Below are positions 8,498 through 17,195 of a stretch of DNA of 64,000 bases, in pieces (position 1 is the first letter of the stretch; every line of letters begins with the position of its first letter). The stretch comes from Advenella sp. FME57 (GTDB lineage: Bacteria; Pseudomonadota; Gammaproteobacteria; Burkholderiales; Burkholderiaceae_B). Below the pieces are notes generated by a model. The model worked only from the letters and a program-made list of their open reading frames with translations. It was not told the origin of the DNA and did not search any database. The stretch spans positions 1 through 64,000 of the forward strand of contig NZ_JABUXU010000012.1 in assembly GCF_014897675.1 (NCBI RefSeq). Reading direction: 5' to 3'. The position numbers were made by a program, and so were the translations under genes.

Positions 8498-9853
8498 ATG
8501 AACCATAACAGCCAGATTGATGCCAGCACCCGGCAGGATGTATCCTCCAGCGGTGGCCACGATCTTGCCTACCAGAGCGGCTTTGGCAATGAATATGCCA
8601 GTCAGGCCATTGCCGGTGCGCTGCCGCAGGGCAGGAACAGTCCCCAACAGGGCCCGCGGGGTCTGTACACCGAACTGATTTCAGGGACCGCCTTTACCGC
8701 GCCGCGCCATGAAAACCGGCGCACCTGGATGTATCGCCGTCAACCTTCCGTTGTCGCCGGTCACTATGAACCTTTTGAGCAGCCATATTGGCAAACGGGG
8801 GCGGATCCGACGATTGCCTTGCCTCCCGAGCCATTGCGCTGGGCGCCCTGGAGCAATGATCATCCCCAGGCCGATTTCATTGACGGCATGCGAACCATTG
8901 CGGCCAATGGCGGGCCCGACGTGCAAAGTGGTGTGGCGATCCATATCTATATTGCCGATCGTCCGATGGCCCGACGAGCGTTGGTCAATGCAGACGGCGA
9001 GATGCTGATCGTGCCGCAACAGGGGACATTGCTGATTACAACCGAAATGGGCCTGTTACAGGTTCAGCCACGGGAAATTGTCATTATTCCCCGTGGTGTT
9101 GCATTCAAAGTCGAGCCAATAGACGGCACCGGGCAGCCGGCCCGGGGCTATGTCTGCGAGAATTACGGGGCGCAGTTCCGTTTGCCGGAGCTGGGGCCGA
9201 TCGGTTCCAACGGCCTGGCCAATGCGCGCGACTTTCTGGCCCCGGTTGCCGCTTTTGAAGATACCGTGGGCGAGTATGAACTGATCCGAAAATTCGGCGG
9301 CCGTCTCTGGCGTGTGCCCCTGCATAGTTCACCCTTCAATGTCGTGGCCTGGCATGGCAATCTGAGCCCGGTGAAGTATGACACGGCGCACTTTATGACG
9401 ATCGGTTCCATCAGCTACGATCATCCTGATCCATCCATTTTCACCGTTCTGACGTCGCCCAGTGACACGCCGGGCACCGCCAACTGCGATTTTGTGATTT
9501 TTCCGCCGCGCTGGCTGGTAATGGAAGACACCTTCCGTCCACCATGGTTTCATCGCAATTTCATGAGCGAGTTCATGGGGCTGGTGTATGGTCAATACGA
9601 TGCCAAGCCGGGCGGATTCAAGCCGGGTGGCGCCAGTTTGCACAACTGCATGGTGCCTCACGGCCCGGATGAAGAGTCCTATGGCAAGGCAACGGCCGCT
9701 GAGCTCAAGCCGCAGAAGCTGGATAACACACTGGCATTCATGTTTGAAAGCCGCTACCGTTTTGTACCCACCCAGTTTGCAATGCAGGGGCCCGAGCTTG
9801 ATAAAAATTATATTGACTGCTGGATGGGGTTGAAAGACCGGTTCGAACGCTAG
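8498..9853 (+). CDS. hmgA: Homogentisate 1,2-dioxygenase
   Basis: Opens the ring of homogentisate to maleylacetoacetate in tyrosine/phenylalanine breakdown (451 aa, normal length). The N-terminus [19 protein letters not shown] is diagnostic. The iron ligands are His352 and Glu358 in HRNFMSE and His388 in MVPHGPD, with the same spacing as the known enzyme (+6 and +36). AGGAG at 8485-8489 precedes ATG 8498. The usual partner fumarylacetoacetase is not next to it; a phasin gene follows instead. The upstream frame to 8285 overlaps the ogt promoter region and is not part of the protein. Confidence 0.97.
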   Translation: MNHNSQIDASTRQDVSSSGGHDLAYQSGFGNEYASQAIAGALPQGRNSPQQGPRGLYTELISGTAFTAPRHENRRTWMYRRQPSVVAGHYEPFEQPYWQTGADPTIALPPEPLRWAPWSNDHPQADFIDGMRTIAANGGPDVQSGVAIHIYIADRPMARRALVNADGEMLIVPQQGTLLITTEMGLLQVQPREIVIIPRGVAFKVEPIDGTGQPARGYVCENYGAQFRLPELGPIGSNGLANARDFLAPVAAFEDTVGEYELIRKFGGRLWRVPLHSSPFNVVAWHGNLSPVKYDTAHFMTIGSISYDHPDPSIFTVLTSPSDTPGTANCDFVIFPPRWLVMEDTFRPPWFHRNFMSEFMGLVYGQYDAKPGGFKPGGASLHNCMVPHGPDEESYGKATAAELKPQKLDNTLAFMFESRYRFVPTQFAMQGPELDKNYIDCWMGLKDRFER

Positions 9854-9967
9854 GCAAAGCGGGCTGACCCATATGGCGGTCATCATTTTCCCGCGCACGC
9901 GCGTTTTCATGTTAATTTACTATGAAGTTCATCGCTATTATATTTCTATATACCAAGGAGACGTGCC

Positions 9968-10402
9968 ATGGCTAAAAGTACGAAAGACGATGCAAACCAG
10001 AGCGCAGGCAACCCTTTTGCTGAACTGAGCAAAATGTATGAACAGTTTCAGGTTCCAGGACTGGATTTTTCTGCGATCGCAGATGCACGTCGCAAAGATG
10101 TGGAAGCGTTGGTGCAGGCCAATAAGGCTGTTTATGATGGCATGCAGGCGCTCGCTGCCAAGCAGGCCGAGATGTTCCGGCAGGCGATGGCCGATATTCA
10201 GGGCGCAGCTGGCACTGCAGGCACCAACCCTGCCGCGCAAACCGAACTGGCGCGCAAGGCCTACGAAAAAGCATTGGTCGATATGAAAGAGCTGGCCGAG
10301 ATTGCGCGGCAATCCCAGACCGAAGCAATGGCCAGCATCAGTGAGAGGGCGACTCAGAATCTGCAGGAAATTCGCGATATGGTCAAAAAGCAATCGGGAT
10401 AA
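9968..10402 (+). CDS. Phasin family protein (PHA granule-associated)
   Basis: Small acidic, helix-rich protein (144 aa) with the phasin pattern: an N-terminal NPFAELSKMYEQFQVPGLDFSAIADARRKDVEALVQANK segment followed by long amphipathic helices rich in Ala, Gln and Glu. Phasins coat polyhydroxyalkanoate granules and control their size. An AAGGAG at 9955-9960 lies 7 nt before the ATG. It is convergent with the GlxA-type gene; between them is a strong GC hairpin (arms 10442-10448 and 10452-10458) without a T-run. Confidence 0.9.
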   Translation: MAKSTKDDANQSAGNPFAELSKMYEQFQVPGLDFSAIADARRKDVEALVQANKAVYDGMQALAAKQAEMFRQAMADIQGAAGTAGTNPAAQTELARKAYEKALVDMKELAEIARQSQTEAMASISERATQNLQEIRDMVKKQSG

Positions 10403-10485
10403 GTTTTTTGTGTTTGCAACAGGCGCGCAGGCGCAGATTCGTGCCGGCGCGGCCGGCATCAGGTTCAGGGGCGCCCCGTCTCTAA

Positions 10486-11436
10486 TTAGCGCCGCTCAGC
10501 TGCAAGCATGCGTCTTCTGATGACCTGCGGGGGATGACCCGTCCAGCGGATGAACGCACGGCGCATGCGCTCCTGGGTCCCAAAACCGACGGCTGCCGCA
10601 ATCTGCTGGATATTGCCGGTGCCCGACTCCAGTCGGGTGCGGGCCGCTTCTATTCTTAATCGCTCGATTGCCCGTGCCGGGGTCTCTCCCGTCTCGGCTT
10701 TGAACATTCTGCTGAACTGACGCACACTCAGGCATGCAATTGCAGCCAGTTGCTCCATATCCCTTATCTCGCGCAGATGCTGTTGCGCATAATCCATCGC
10801 CTTCCTGATACGTGCCGTTTCCGGCTCCATCTGCAAAATGGGCGAAAATTGCGACTGGCCGCCAGCTCGCCTTTGGGATACCACCATGTGCTGCGCCACA
10901 TCACGTGACATGTTACTGCCGCAGTCGTGTTCGATCAGCGCCAGCGCCAGGTCGATGCCGCTGGTGATGCCGGCGGAGGTCCAGATATTGCCGTCGCGCA
11001 CGAAGATCCGGTCGCCATCCATGCGAACCTGCGGATAGGCTTTCTGCATGCGTGCCACCTGCTGCCAGTGTGTTGTCGCTCGCTTTTGATTGAGCAGCCC
11101 CAGTTGCGCAAGAATAAATGCACCGGTACAGACACTGGCAATACGCCGCGATTTTGCTGCCGCCTTGGCAAGCCGCTGCAACGCCGATTCATCTTCAAGC
11201 AATGCGCCAACGCCCTGACCGCCGCAGACAATCAGCGTGTCAGGCGCCTGGTCTTCAAGTTTTTCAGACAAGACACTCACACCACCGGAACTGGTAATGG
11301 CCCCGCCGGTCGCCGACAGCAATGAAATCGTGTAGGGCGAAGGAGCCTGGCGCGTGCTGGCGATCTGGAACGCGGTGTGCGGGCCGGACAGATCAAGCAG
11401 CTGGAAGTCTGGAAAAATATAGAAGGCGATCTTCAT
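10486..11436 (-). CDS. GlxA family transcriptional regulator (DJ-1/PfpI + AraC HTH)
   Basis: Two-domain regulator of 316 aa. Residues about 1-180 form a DJ-1/PfpI sensor domain (KIAFYIFPDFQLLDLSGPHTAF, with SVCTGAFILAQLGLL at the elbow). The last 100 residues are an AraC/XylS helix-turn-helix pair (MEQLAAIACLSVRQFSRMFK, then IQQIAAAVGFGTQERMRRAF). I start at ATG 11436. It is divergent, 92 nt apart, from a DJ-1/PfpI enzyme gene, so it most likely controls that gene and itself from the shared region. Confidence 0.9.
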   Translation of the reverse strand: MKIAFYIFPDFQLLDLSGPHTAFQIASTRQAPSPYTISLLSATGGAITSSGGVSVLSEKLEDQAPDTLIVCGGQGVGALLEDESALQRLAKAAAKSRRIASVCTGAFILAQLGLLNQKRATTHWQQVARMQKAYPQVRMDGDRIFVRDGNIWTSAGITSGIDLALALIEHDCGSNMSRDVAQHMVVSQRRAGGQSQFSPILQMEPETARIRKAMDYAQQHLREIRDMEQLAAIACLSVRQFSRMFKAETGETPARAIERLRIEAARTRLESGTGNIQQIAAAVGFGTQERMRRAFIRWTGHPPQVIRRRMLAAERR

Positions 11437-11528
11437 GATGGCTGAAAAGGTTGGAAATGTGTCATTCAGGACAAGTATAGCTGCGTTAGACTGCATTGAT
11501 CGCGAACCGTTACTTTTTGGAGAACGCC

Positions 11529-12224
11529 ATGGCTGAACCGGATGTTGCACCCATTACCATTGTCATACCGCTCTACCAGGGCGTGACCCAGCTGGATTTC
11601 ACCGGCCCGCATCAGTTCTTTTCCCGCTTGCCTGGCACCGAGGTGATTGTGGCGTCAATCGAAGCCCAGCCTGTCAGCGCCGATGGGCTTGTTTTTTCCG
11701 GATTACATGACCTGGGCCAGGTGAGCCGCTGTGATGTCCTGTGCGTGCCCGGTGGCCTCGGGTGCACCGAGGCGATGGAGTCAGATGACTATATGAACAG
11801 CATCCGGCGTCTGGCGCAGGCAGCCACATATGTGACCTCGGTGTGTACGGGTTCGCTGATTCTGGGCGCGGCTGGTTTGCTCAAAGGCAGGCGTGCTGCG
11901 TGTCACTGGGCATGGCGTGACCAGTTGCCGGCCTTTGGCGCCATTGCCGATGAAGGCAGAGTAGTCCAGGACGGTAATATCATTACGGGAGGCGGTGTTA
12001 CCGCCGGTATTGATTTTGCGCTTACGGTGATCAGTGAATTATTTGACGAGCGCACTGCGCAAATGATTCAGCTTGGACTTGAGTACGCGCCACAGCCGCC
12101 GTTTGACGCAGGCAGACCCGAGCTGGCGCCTGCCTTGGTTCTGGATGAAGTAACCCGGCGCATGTCCGCCAGTATGGCGGAGCGCCGGTCCCAAATAAGC
12201 AAGGCGGCGCAGCGCCTGGTATAG
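11529..12224 (+). CDS. DJ-1/PfpI family protein, isonitrile hydratase-like
   Basis: Stand-alone DJ-1/PfpI enzyme of 231 aa resembling isonitrile hydratase InhA, which hydrates isonitriles to N-substituted formamides. The pattern VIPLYQGVTQLDFTGPHQFF, the nucleophile elbow SVCTGSL with Cys106, and GRRAACHWAWRDQLPAFGA fit that group. The start is ATG 11529 after a GGAGA box. Its divergent neighbour is a GlxA regulator with the same sensor fold, suggesting that enzyme and sensor see related ligands (inference). Substrate is unproven. Confidence 0.82.
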   Translation: MAEPDVAPITIVIPLYQGVTQLDFTGPHQFFSRLPGTEVIVASIEAQPVSADGLVFSGLHDLGQVSRCDVLCVPGGLGCTEAMESDDYMNSIRRLAQAATYVTSVCTGSLILGAAGLLKGRRAACHWAWRDQLPAFGAIADEGRVVQDGNIITGGGVTAGIDFALTVISELFDERTAQMIQLGLEYAPQPPFDAGRPELAPALVLDEVTRRMSASMAERRSQISKAAQRLV

Positions 12225-12322
12225 CAATAGCGGGTGCGCAAGGAAGTTAGCCATTCTATAACCATCACGTCCGTGATATATTGCATGCATTGCAAAGTGT
12301 GACCAAAATATATCCGGAACGT

Positions 12323-13594
12323 ATGCCTGTGTTCGAGCCAAAAAACCGCGCTGCTGCCTCTGTCCTTGGATGGGCCCTCTTGTACTGGGCAGCAGCCTAT
12401 ATCTCCCTGATGCTGGACGATCCGCTGTCGCACGTGGGCTTTGTCTGGTTCCCCGCAGGCGTTGGCGTGGCCGCTTTTTTGGTCAGCGATTATCGGCGCT
12501 GGCCCTGGTTGCTGGCGGCGTTTTTTATTGCCCATCTGATTGCGGATATCAACTTCGGTCATGATATTCCCATCGCCGTGCCGCTTGCGATCATTACGCT
12601 GACCTCGGATATGGCCACCGCCTGGATCGTGAGCAGATATGCTCAGAACAAAGATGGTCTGCAGATCGTGCTGCGCTGGATAGTTGCCACATTCGTCATC
12701 AGTGCAGTTGCCGCGGTACTGAGTGCCGGGTGGCTGACACTGTTTGATAATGCGCCGTTTGACGAACTGGTCTGGGTCTGGTGGGGGGCGCATGCCTCGG
12801 GTGTACTGTATCTGACCGCTGTCGTGATGGGGCTGCGTGGCTATCAACTTGGGAGTACCAACACCGGTACCAAAGCGATCGTGGTGGGAGTGGCGTCCCT
12901 GATACTGATGGTAATCTGTGCATGGCTCATTTTCGACGCTGAGCAGATGGACATGACACGCCGTCATGCGCCATGGCGAGCCACGCTGGTATTTGCGCTG
13001 ACCGGAATCCCTGTTGTTCTGGCTGTGGTCGCAGCGATTTCCTGCGGCAACCGCATGGGCTCGCTGGCCCTGCTATGTCTGGGCGCCATCGTTATCTATC
13101 ATTCTTCGCAAGGCACGGGTCCGTTTTTCCTCAAGTCGCTGCGGCCGGGCGAGTCGCTTTTGCTGGCGCAGTGCTATTTGGTGGGCACCGCGCTGTTGAT
13201 TGTTTTTCTGCGCGTCTTTACACAGACGGTCAAGCGATATGGCGGGGTCCGGGAGCAGCGACAGGAAACGGCTTTCATGTACCGCCTGGACGCCACTAGT
13301 GGGCATATGGACTGGGACGGTCGCATCCATGAGGCCCTGGGCACGGACCAGGAAACCATGAGCAGCGCAACGCAGATTCTGGCCATGGCGCATCCCGATG
13401 ACCGTTCTGCACTTGCGGCCATGTTGGCAACCGATGGCGACAAATCAGGTGGTGAGCAGGCAGCGGAATTTCGATTGAAATCGGCGGCAACCGACTGGAT
13501 TCGGATCCGCGCGACTGCGCCCGTGCTTATCAGCGAGCCGGACAAAGCCATTCTGGTTGGCACCTGGCTTGTTGGGCAAGGGGGGCAATCATGA
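12323..13594 (+). CDS. MASE1 membrane sensor with a C-terminal PAS domain, no output domain
   Basis: About 423 aa. The first 300 residues are hydrophobic with roughly eight membrane spans and match MASE1 (FVWFPAGVGVAAFLVS near residue 40, WVWWGAHASGVLYL later). The remainder is a PAS-like fold (EQRQETAFMYRLDATSGHMDWDGRIHEALG through DKAILVGTWLVGQ). MASE1 proteins normally continue into a GGDEF, EAL or histidine-kinase domain; here the protein stops right after PAS. I use ATG 12323; a TTG at 12281 is in frame but no good ribosome site decides between them. The HdeD-type gene starts 43 nt downstream. Confidence 0.75.
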   Translation: MPVFEPKNRAAASVLGWALLYWAAAYISLMLDDPLSHVGFVWFPAGVGVAAFLVSDYRRWPWLLAAFFIAHLIADINFGHDIPIAVPLAIITLTSDMATAWIVSRYAQNKDGLQIVLRWIVATFVISAVAAVLSAGWLTLFDNAPFDELVWVWWGAHASGVLYLTAVVMGLRGYQLGSTNTGTKAIVVGVASLILMVICAWLIFDAEQMDMTRRHAPWRATLVFALTGIPVVLAVVAAISCGNRMGSLALLCLGAIVIYHSSQGTGPFFLKSLRPGESLLLAQCYLVGTALLIVFLRVFTQTVKRYGGVREQRQETAFMYRLDATSGHMDWDGRIHEALGTDQETMSSATQILAMAHPDDRSALAAMLATDGDKSGGEQAAEFRLKSAATDWIRIRATAPVLISEPDKAILVGTWLVGQGGQS

Positions 13595-13637
13595 TGAGAA
13601 AATCCACTGCCTGCGCTGGGTTTGGCTGGAGCGTGTC

Positions 13638-14972
13638 ATGATACAAATCGCTCTGCTATTGTTTGGCGCCAATTTCGTTCGCCGCAATGCTTACCTGCTG
13701 GGTATTATGGGGTTTTTATGGCTGGTGGCAGGACTGGTGATTTTCGTGGATGCGTTCGATGGCGTGCGTTACTTTCCACTGACGCTTTTCGGTGTGCTGC
13801 TGCTGATCGAAAGCGTGATTACGTTAAGCGTGGCCTCCAGTGGTATTGGCGCGCAAAAGGCAGTGCTATATTTCAAGGGCGGCGGTTTCTTCCTGATTTC
13901 GTTGTTGATCCTTGCCAATGAAACCATCAGCAATATGCTGCTTGCCCTTATCCTGGGCATGGCTTATTTTGTGATGGGCCTATTGCAGATGGCTTCGGCA
14001 TGGGTGGTTCGGTTTCCCAACTGGCGTACTGCGTTTGGGTTCGGCCTGGCAAAAATCGGTTTTGCCCTATTCATGTTCGGCCCTTATCCCAGCCATTACT
14101 CGGCAACGATTTCAGTCTTTATCGGTATCACCCTCATGATGGGCGGTCTTGTCACGCTGAACGTTTTTTTAAGGGCGCGTCAGTTGAAGGATGGCACATC
14201 CGTATTCGAGCTGTTCGTGCCTTCGGATGTGCTGCCCAAAATCCGCAAGTCGCAGTTGTCCCGACCCGTCAATGACAACGCGCCGTCTGGCCAGACCCAG
14301 AGCGAACCCTTGACAGTGCATGTCTGGACCCCCGAAGGCTCATCCAAAGGCGCGCCCGTGCCGCGTCCGGTCATTAACCGGTATATAGCGGCAGTGGATA
14401 TCAATGGCGTTATCTCCACGGGACATGCTGCGCTGGAGAGGCTGCCCGATACCTATATCAGCCTTTATCCCGGTAGCGATATCGACCGTTCACCCTCCGA
14501 GTTCTTTCGCATTCTCAAGGCGACTCGTGACAACGATGTGCCGGGACAATTCCAGCCGGATTACAGTACTGAATCGGCGGCCTGGTGTCCGTCAAACTGG
14601 CAGATAAAATTCAATACCTACAATCCGGACGGCCTGCTGCGGTTCTGGCAGGAGTATAGACAGCATGAAATTTACAATCTGACTTACCGCAACTGTTCCA
14701 GTTCAGTCAGTTATGCGCTGGAGGCTGCGTTGGACGGCGTACTGCATGACAGGGCTTCGCGCTCATGGCAAGAGGTATTGCGGGTCATGGTCATGCCCGA
14801 ATTATGGATTGCGGCCCAGATCAGAAAACGCGCTACCACCATGGCATGGACGCCGGGCCTGACGCTGGACTATGCGCGTGCGTTGCGCGCTGTGGTGCAC
14901 CCGGTCAGTACACCGTGGTTTGCTCGCTTGCTACGTGTGAGCAAGGCCTCGAATGTCTCCATTTCCGGATAA
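13638..14972 (+). CDS. HdeD-type membrane domain fused to a predicted permuted papain-like domain
   Basis: A 444-aa protein. Residues about 1-185 are HdeD/DUF308-like, with about six short spans (FVRRNAYLLGIMGFLWLVAGL and later AYFVMGLLQMAS). After a linker, the C-terminal 200 residues carry a histidine motif STGHAALERLPDTYISLYPG followed much later by a cysteine motif YRNCSSSVSYALEAALDG. His before Cys, with the YISLYP strand, is the order seen in circularly permuted papain-like amidases/peptidases (inference from motifs). GGAG at 13627-13630 supports ATG 13638. HdeD alone is linked to acid resistance in enterobacteria; the fusion suggests an envelope hydrolase or acyltransferase. Confidence 0.7.
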   Translation: MIQIALLLFGANFVRRNAYLLGIMGFLWLVAGLVIFVDAFDGVRYFPLTLFGVLLLIESVITLSVASSGIGAQKAVLYFKGGGFFLISLLILANETISNMLLALILGMAYFVMGLLQMASAWVVRFPNWRTAFGFGLAKIGFALFMFGPYPSHYSATISVFIGITLMMGGLVTLNVFLRARQLKDGTSVFELFVPSDVLPKIRKSQLSRPVNDNAPSGQTQSEPLTVHVWTPEGSSKGAPVPRPVINRYIAAVDINGVISTGHAALERLPDTYISLYPGSDIDRSPSEFFRILKATRDNDVPGQFQPDYSTESAAWCPSNWQIKFNTYNPDGLLRFWQEYRQHEIYNLTYRNCSSSVSYALEAALDGVLHDRASRSWQEVLRVMVMPELWIAAQIRKRATTMAWTPGLTLDYARALRAVVHPVSTPWFARLLRVSKASNVSISG

Positions 14973-15139
14973 GCCGGCGCATGTGTGCGCAGAACCCCGC
15001 AGTGGACAACAACCTGGATTATAGCGGCCCCATTGGACCTTATTGGCGGTCTCATCGGTGGTCCCCATAGCTGATCCCCATAGACGATCCTACCGGCTGT
15101 CCTTATGATTCATCATGGCTGTGCGGCTCACGCCGTGAT

Positions 15140-16126
15140 TCAGATGCCTGGCACGCCATCGCGGATGACACGCGAGTAGTTGCTGCCATCCGGGTTGGCG
15201 CGCGCCCGATCTGTATAGCGTGCGCGGTTGCGATATTCCTTGATTGAATCGGCACCTCGCAAAGCGCCGACCTTGTACAAATACTCCGGCAGGTAGCCGG
15301 AAGCCAGCAGTCGCCAGTTCAGTGGTAGCCCGGGCACAATACGATCCATCATCCGGAATATCAGCGTCGTACAATTTGCCGTGATGGTATGGTAAAAACG
15401 TGGCGTGTGAACCAGCCGGTTGGCTTCGTCCAGATATGCCAACAGCAGCGATTGCCGTGCCGCCGGCGCCATATGCACACGATATAAATAACCGTCTTCC
15501 TGACGGATATTGCTGCGCACGAAAAGCACATCCTTTTCATCGGCTGCGACAATGCTCAATTCGTACATTTTGAAAAAACCGCCCAGCTCGGAGAAGGCAT
15601 CGCCAACTTTACGGCGGATCTCGACTGAAAAAACCAGATGCTCATCATCGTTGAAACCGAAAGAAACCAGTGCATGCGCAATGGCGGGGCCGCTCCAGTA
15701 GGAAAGGACAAGATCTACCGACGTCAGTTTGCTCAAATCATACTGCCTGGTCTCCCATTGTTCCGTAAAGTGCTCGGGCGAATGCCAGATGAAATTGCGT
15801 ACGTTTTCAATCGTCATGGTATTGCCAGCCAGTGAGCCGTGCGCCTGGCGAGATACATCGGGTATCCAGTTGCGATCGTTGGCGGCACGAATAGTTCGCC
15901 ACCAGTACACCAGCGCCAGTATCGACAGGGTATAGGTGATGCCGGCGATGGTTTGCAGGGGTTCAATGGTCGGATTGAGCAGGGCGGCCACAAAGAGGGC
16001 GCTGACCAGCGCCCACAGAGCGATCAGCAATCTGCGCCGCACTTTCTGACGGGTGAACTGCACCCATAACGCCAGCGTGCCCCAGATAAAAACGGCGATG
16101 ACAATGAATGCCAACGTTATTATCAT
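15140..16126 (-). CDS. DUF4105 (Lnb_N-type) membrane protein
   Basis: About 328 aa. Two or three N-terminal membrane spans precede a soluble DUF4105 domain, seen in RNFIWHSPEHFTEQWETRQYDLSKL, AHALVSFGFNDDEHLVFSVEIRR, TITANCTTLIFRMMDRIVPG and LASGYLPEYLYKVGAL. DUF4105 is the Lnb N-terminal periplasmic domain; Lnb proteins of Bacteroides acylate lipoprotein N-termini with a thiol mechanism. The His of AHALVSF and Cys of ANCTTL are the likely pair here (inference). ATG 16126 or TTG 16150 could start it; neither has a strong ribosome site. It is convergent with the HdeD fusion gene, which carries a similar His-then-Cys layout. Confidence 0.8.
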   Translation of the reverse strand: MIITLAFIVIAVFIWGTLALWVQFTRQKVRRRLLIALWALVSALFVAALLNPTIEPLQTIAGITYTLSILALVYWWRTIRAANDRNWIPDVSRQAHGSLAGNTMTIENVRNFIWHSPEHFTEQWETRQYDLSKLTSVDLVLSYWSGPAIAHALVSFGFNDDEHLVFSVEIRRKVGDAFSELGGFFKMYELSIVAADEKDVLFVRSNIRQEDGYLYRVHMAPAARQSLLLAYLDEANRLVHTPRFYHTITANCTTLIFRMMDRIVPGLPLNWRLLASGYLPEYLYKVGALRGADSIKEYRNRARYTDRARANPDGSNYSRVIRDGVPGI

Positions 16127-16322
16127 TGTGATAATTGCCAGAGAAAACAACGGTAAACCATATTACAGTAATTTGATGATTCTTTAAAGACAAGCGCCAG
16201 GGCACCCGTCTGCGGGCGCCGTTGCCGGTGCTCGGTTATGTGCTGCCTTGCAGGCCTGCTTAGCAACGATATGAGTGGCGGGGCCGCCGTCACCGTCACC
16301 TGCGCCTGCTTATACCCGGCCC

Positions 16323-16354
16323 AAAAAAACACACCGTGGTGTCAGCACGGTGTG
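16323..16354 (-). terminator. Rho-independent terminator of the EF-hand gene
   Basis: Perfect 9-bp inverted repeat CACACCGTG (16330-16338) / CACGGTGTG (16346-16354) with a 7-nt loop. Read on the minus strand it is followed by seven T (16329-16323). A second small GC hairpin (16403-16408 with 16414-16419) lies between it and the stop codon of the EF-hand gene. Confidence 0.85.
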
Positions 16355-16424
16355 ATTCGTTTGGCTGCGTCAGTGTTGTCAGCCGTGGCCATTATGAGTA
16401 AAGCCCGGCTTGTCCGGGCGTCTG

Positions 16425-16913
16425 TTATTTGAGCTGACCGTCTTTATTGGTGTCAGCAGCATCAAAGTCACTGGTGACCTGTGTGATCATCTCGTCACTA
16501 CTGATCTTGCCATCCTTGTTGGCATCAACGGCGGCAAACTGCTCTGTCGTCAGAATAGTTCCGACTTCTTCTGCTGTCAGCGCGTTGTCGCTGTTCTTGT
16601 CCAGATTTTTGAATGCGGCGGCCATTGCCTGATTGTATTCTTCTCTGCCAACAGAGCCATCCTTGTTCAAATCAAGCTTGACCAGTTGATCTTGCGGGAT
16701 TTCTCCACCACTCGATGGCATGGCAGCCTGGGGCATGCCCTGGCCACCTGCGGACGGTGCTGCCTGTCCTGATGGTTGTTCCATGGTCTGGCCGGTACCC
16801 TGATTCGTTGTCTGGGCCGTGGCGCTATTGGCGAGAAACATGGCAGAGCCAAGGCTGGCGCTGACTGCGAGTAAAGCGGCGGCAGTTTTGCTTCTCAAAA
16901 ATGTGTTACTCAT
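16425..16913 (-). CDS. Exported EF-hand calcium-binding protein
   Basis: Small exported protein (162 aa) with a signal peptide (residues 1 to about 34, ending SATAQT), a Gln/Gly/Pro-rich linker (about 35-70), and three full EF-hand loops plus a truncated fourth: DLNKDGSVGREE (81-92), DKNSDNALTAEE (105-116), DANKDGKISSDE (130-141) and DTNKDGQLK at the very C-terminus. It should bind Ca2+ in the periplasm; the role is unknown. AAAGGAG is followed by ATG 16913. It is monocistronic, with its own terminator downstream. Confidence 0.87.
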   Translation of the reverse strand: MSNTFLRSKTAAALLAVSASLGSAMFLANSATAQTTNQGTGQTMEQPSGQAAPSAGGQGMPQAAMPSSGGEIPQDQLVKLDLNKDGSVGREEYNQAMAAAFKNLDKNSDNALTAEEVGTILTTEQFAAVDANKDGKISSDEMITQVTSDFDAADTNKDGQLK

Positions 16914-17195
16914 ATATGAAACTCCTTTCTTTAACGGCGACAGGCAAAAAGCTACCTGTAAATGCCCGTTGCGACAGGTTTGTGGTGAACGACAGGCTCC
17001 TGCAGCACCAAATCGACTTTTTATACTAACACCATTCAATCGGCTATTTCATTTGGAATAATGAGGAGATGTAACGGTTTGATTCGCTGCAAAAGCAGGC
17101 GTGGCGGGCCTGTTTTCCTGTATTCCATCACAGATTTACCCCTGTTGCTGTGGCGGACAGCAGCGTGCGCCGCTGCGGCCGCCATGCCGCACTAA

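Noticed and set aside
10442-10458. TGCCGGC/GCCGGCA hairpin after the phasin gene as a terminator
   Set aside because: No T-run; it could be incidental GC-rich sequence.
12068-12967. 299-codon open frame on the minus strand
   Set aside because: Antisense to the MASE1-PAS and isonitrile-hydratase-like genes; His/Gln/Gly-rich with no signature.
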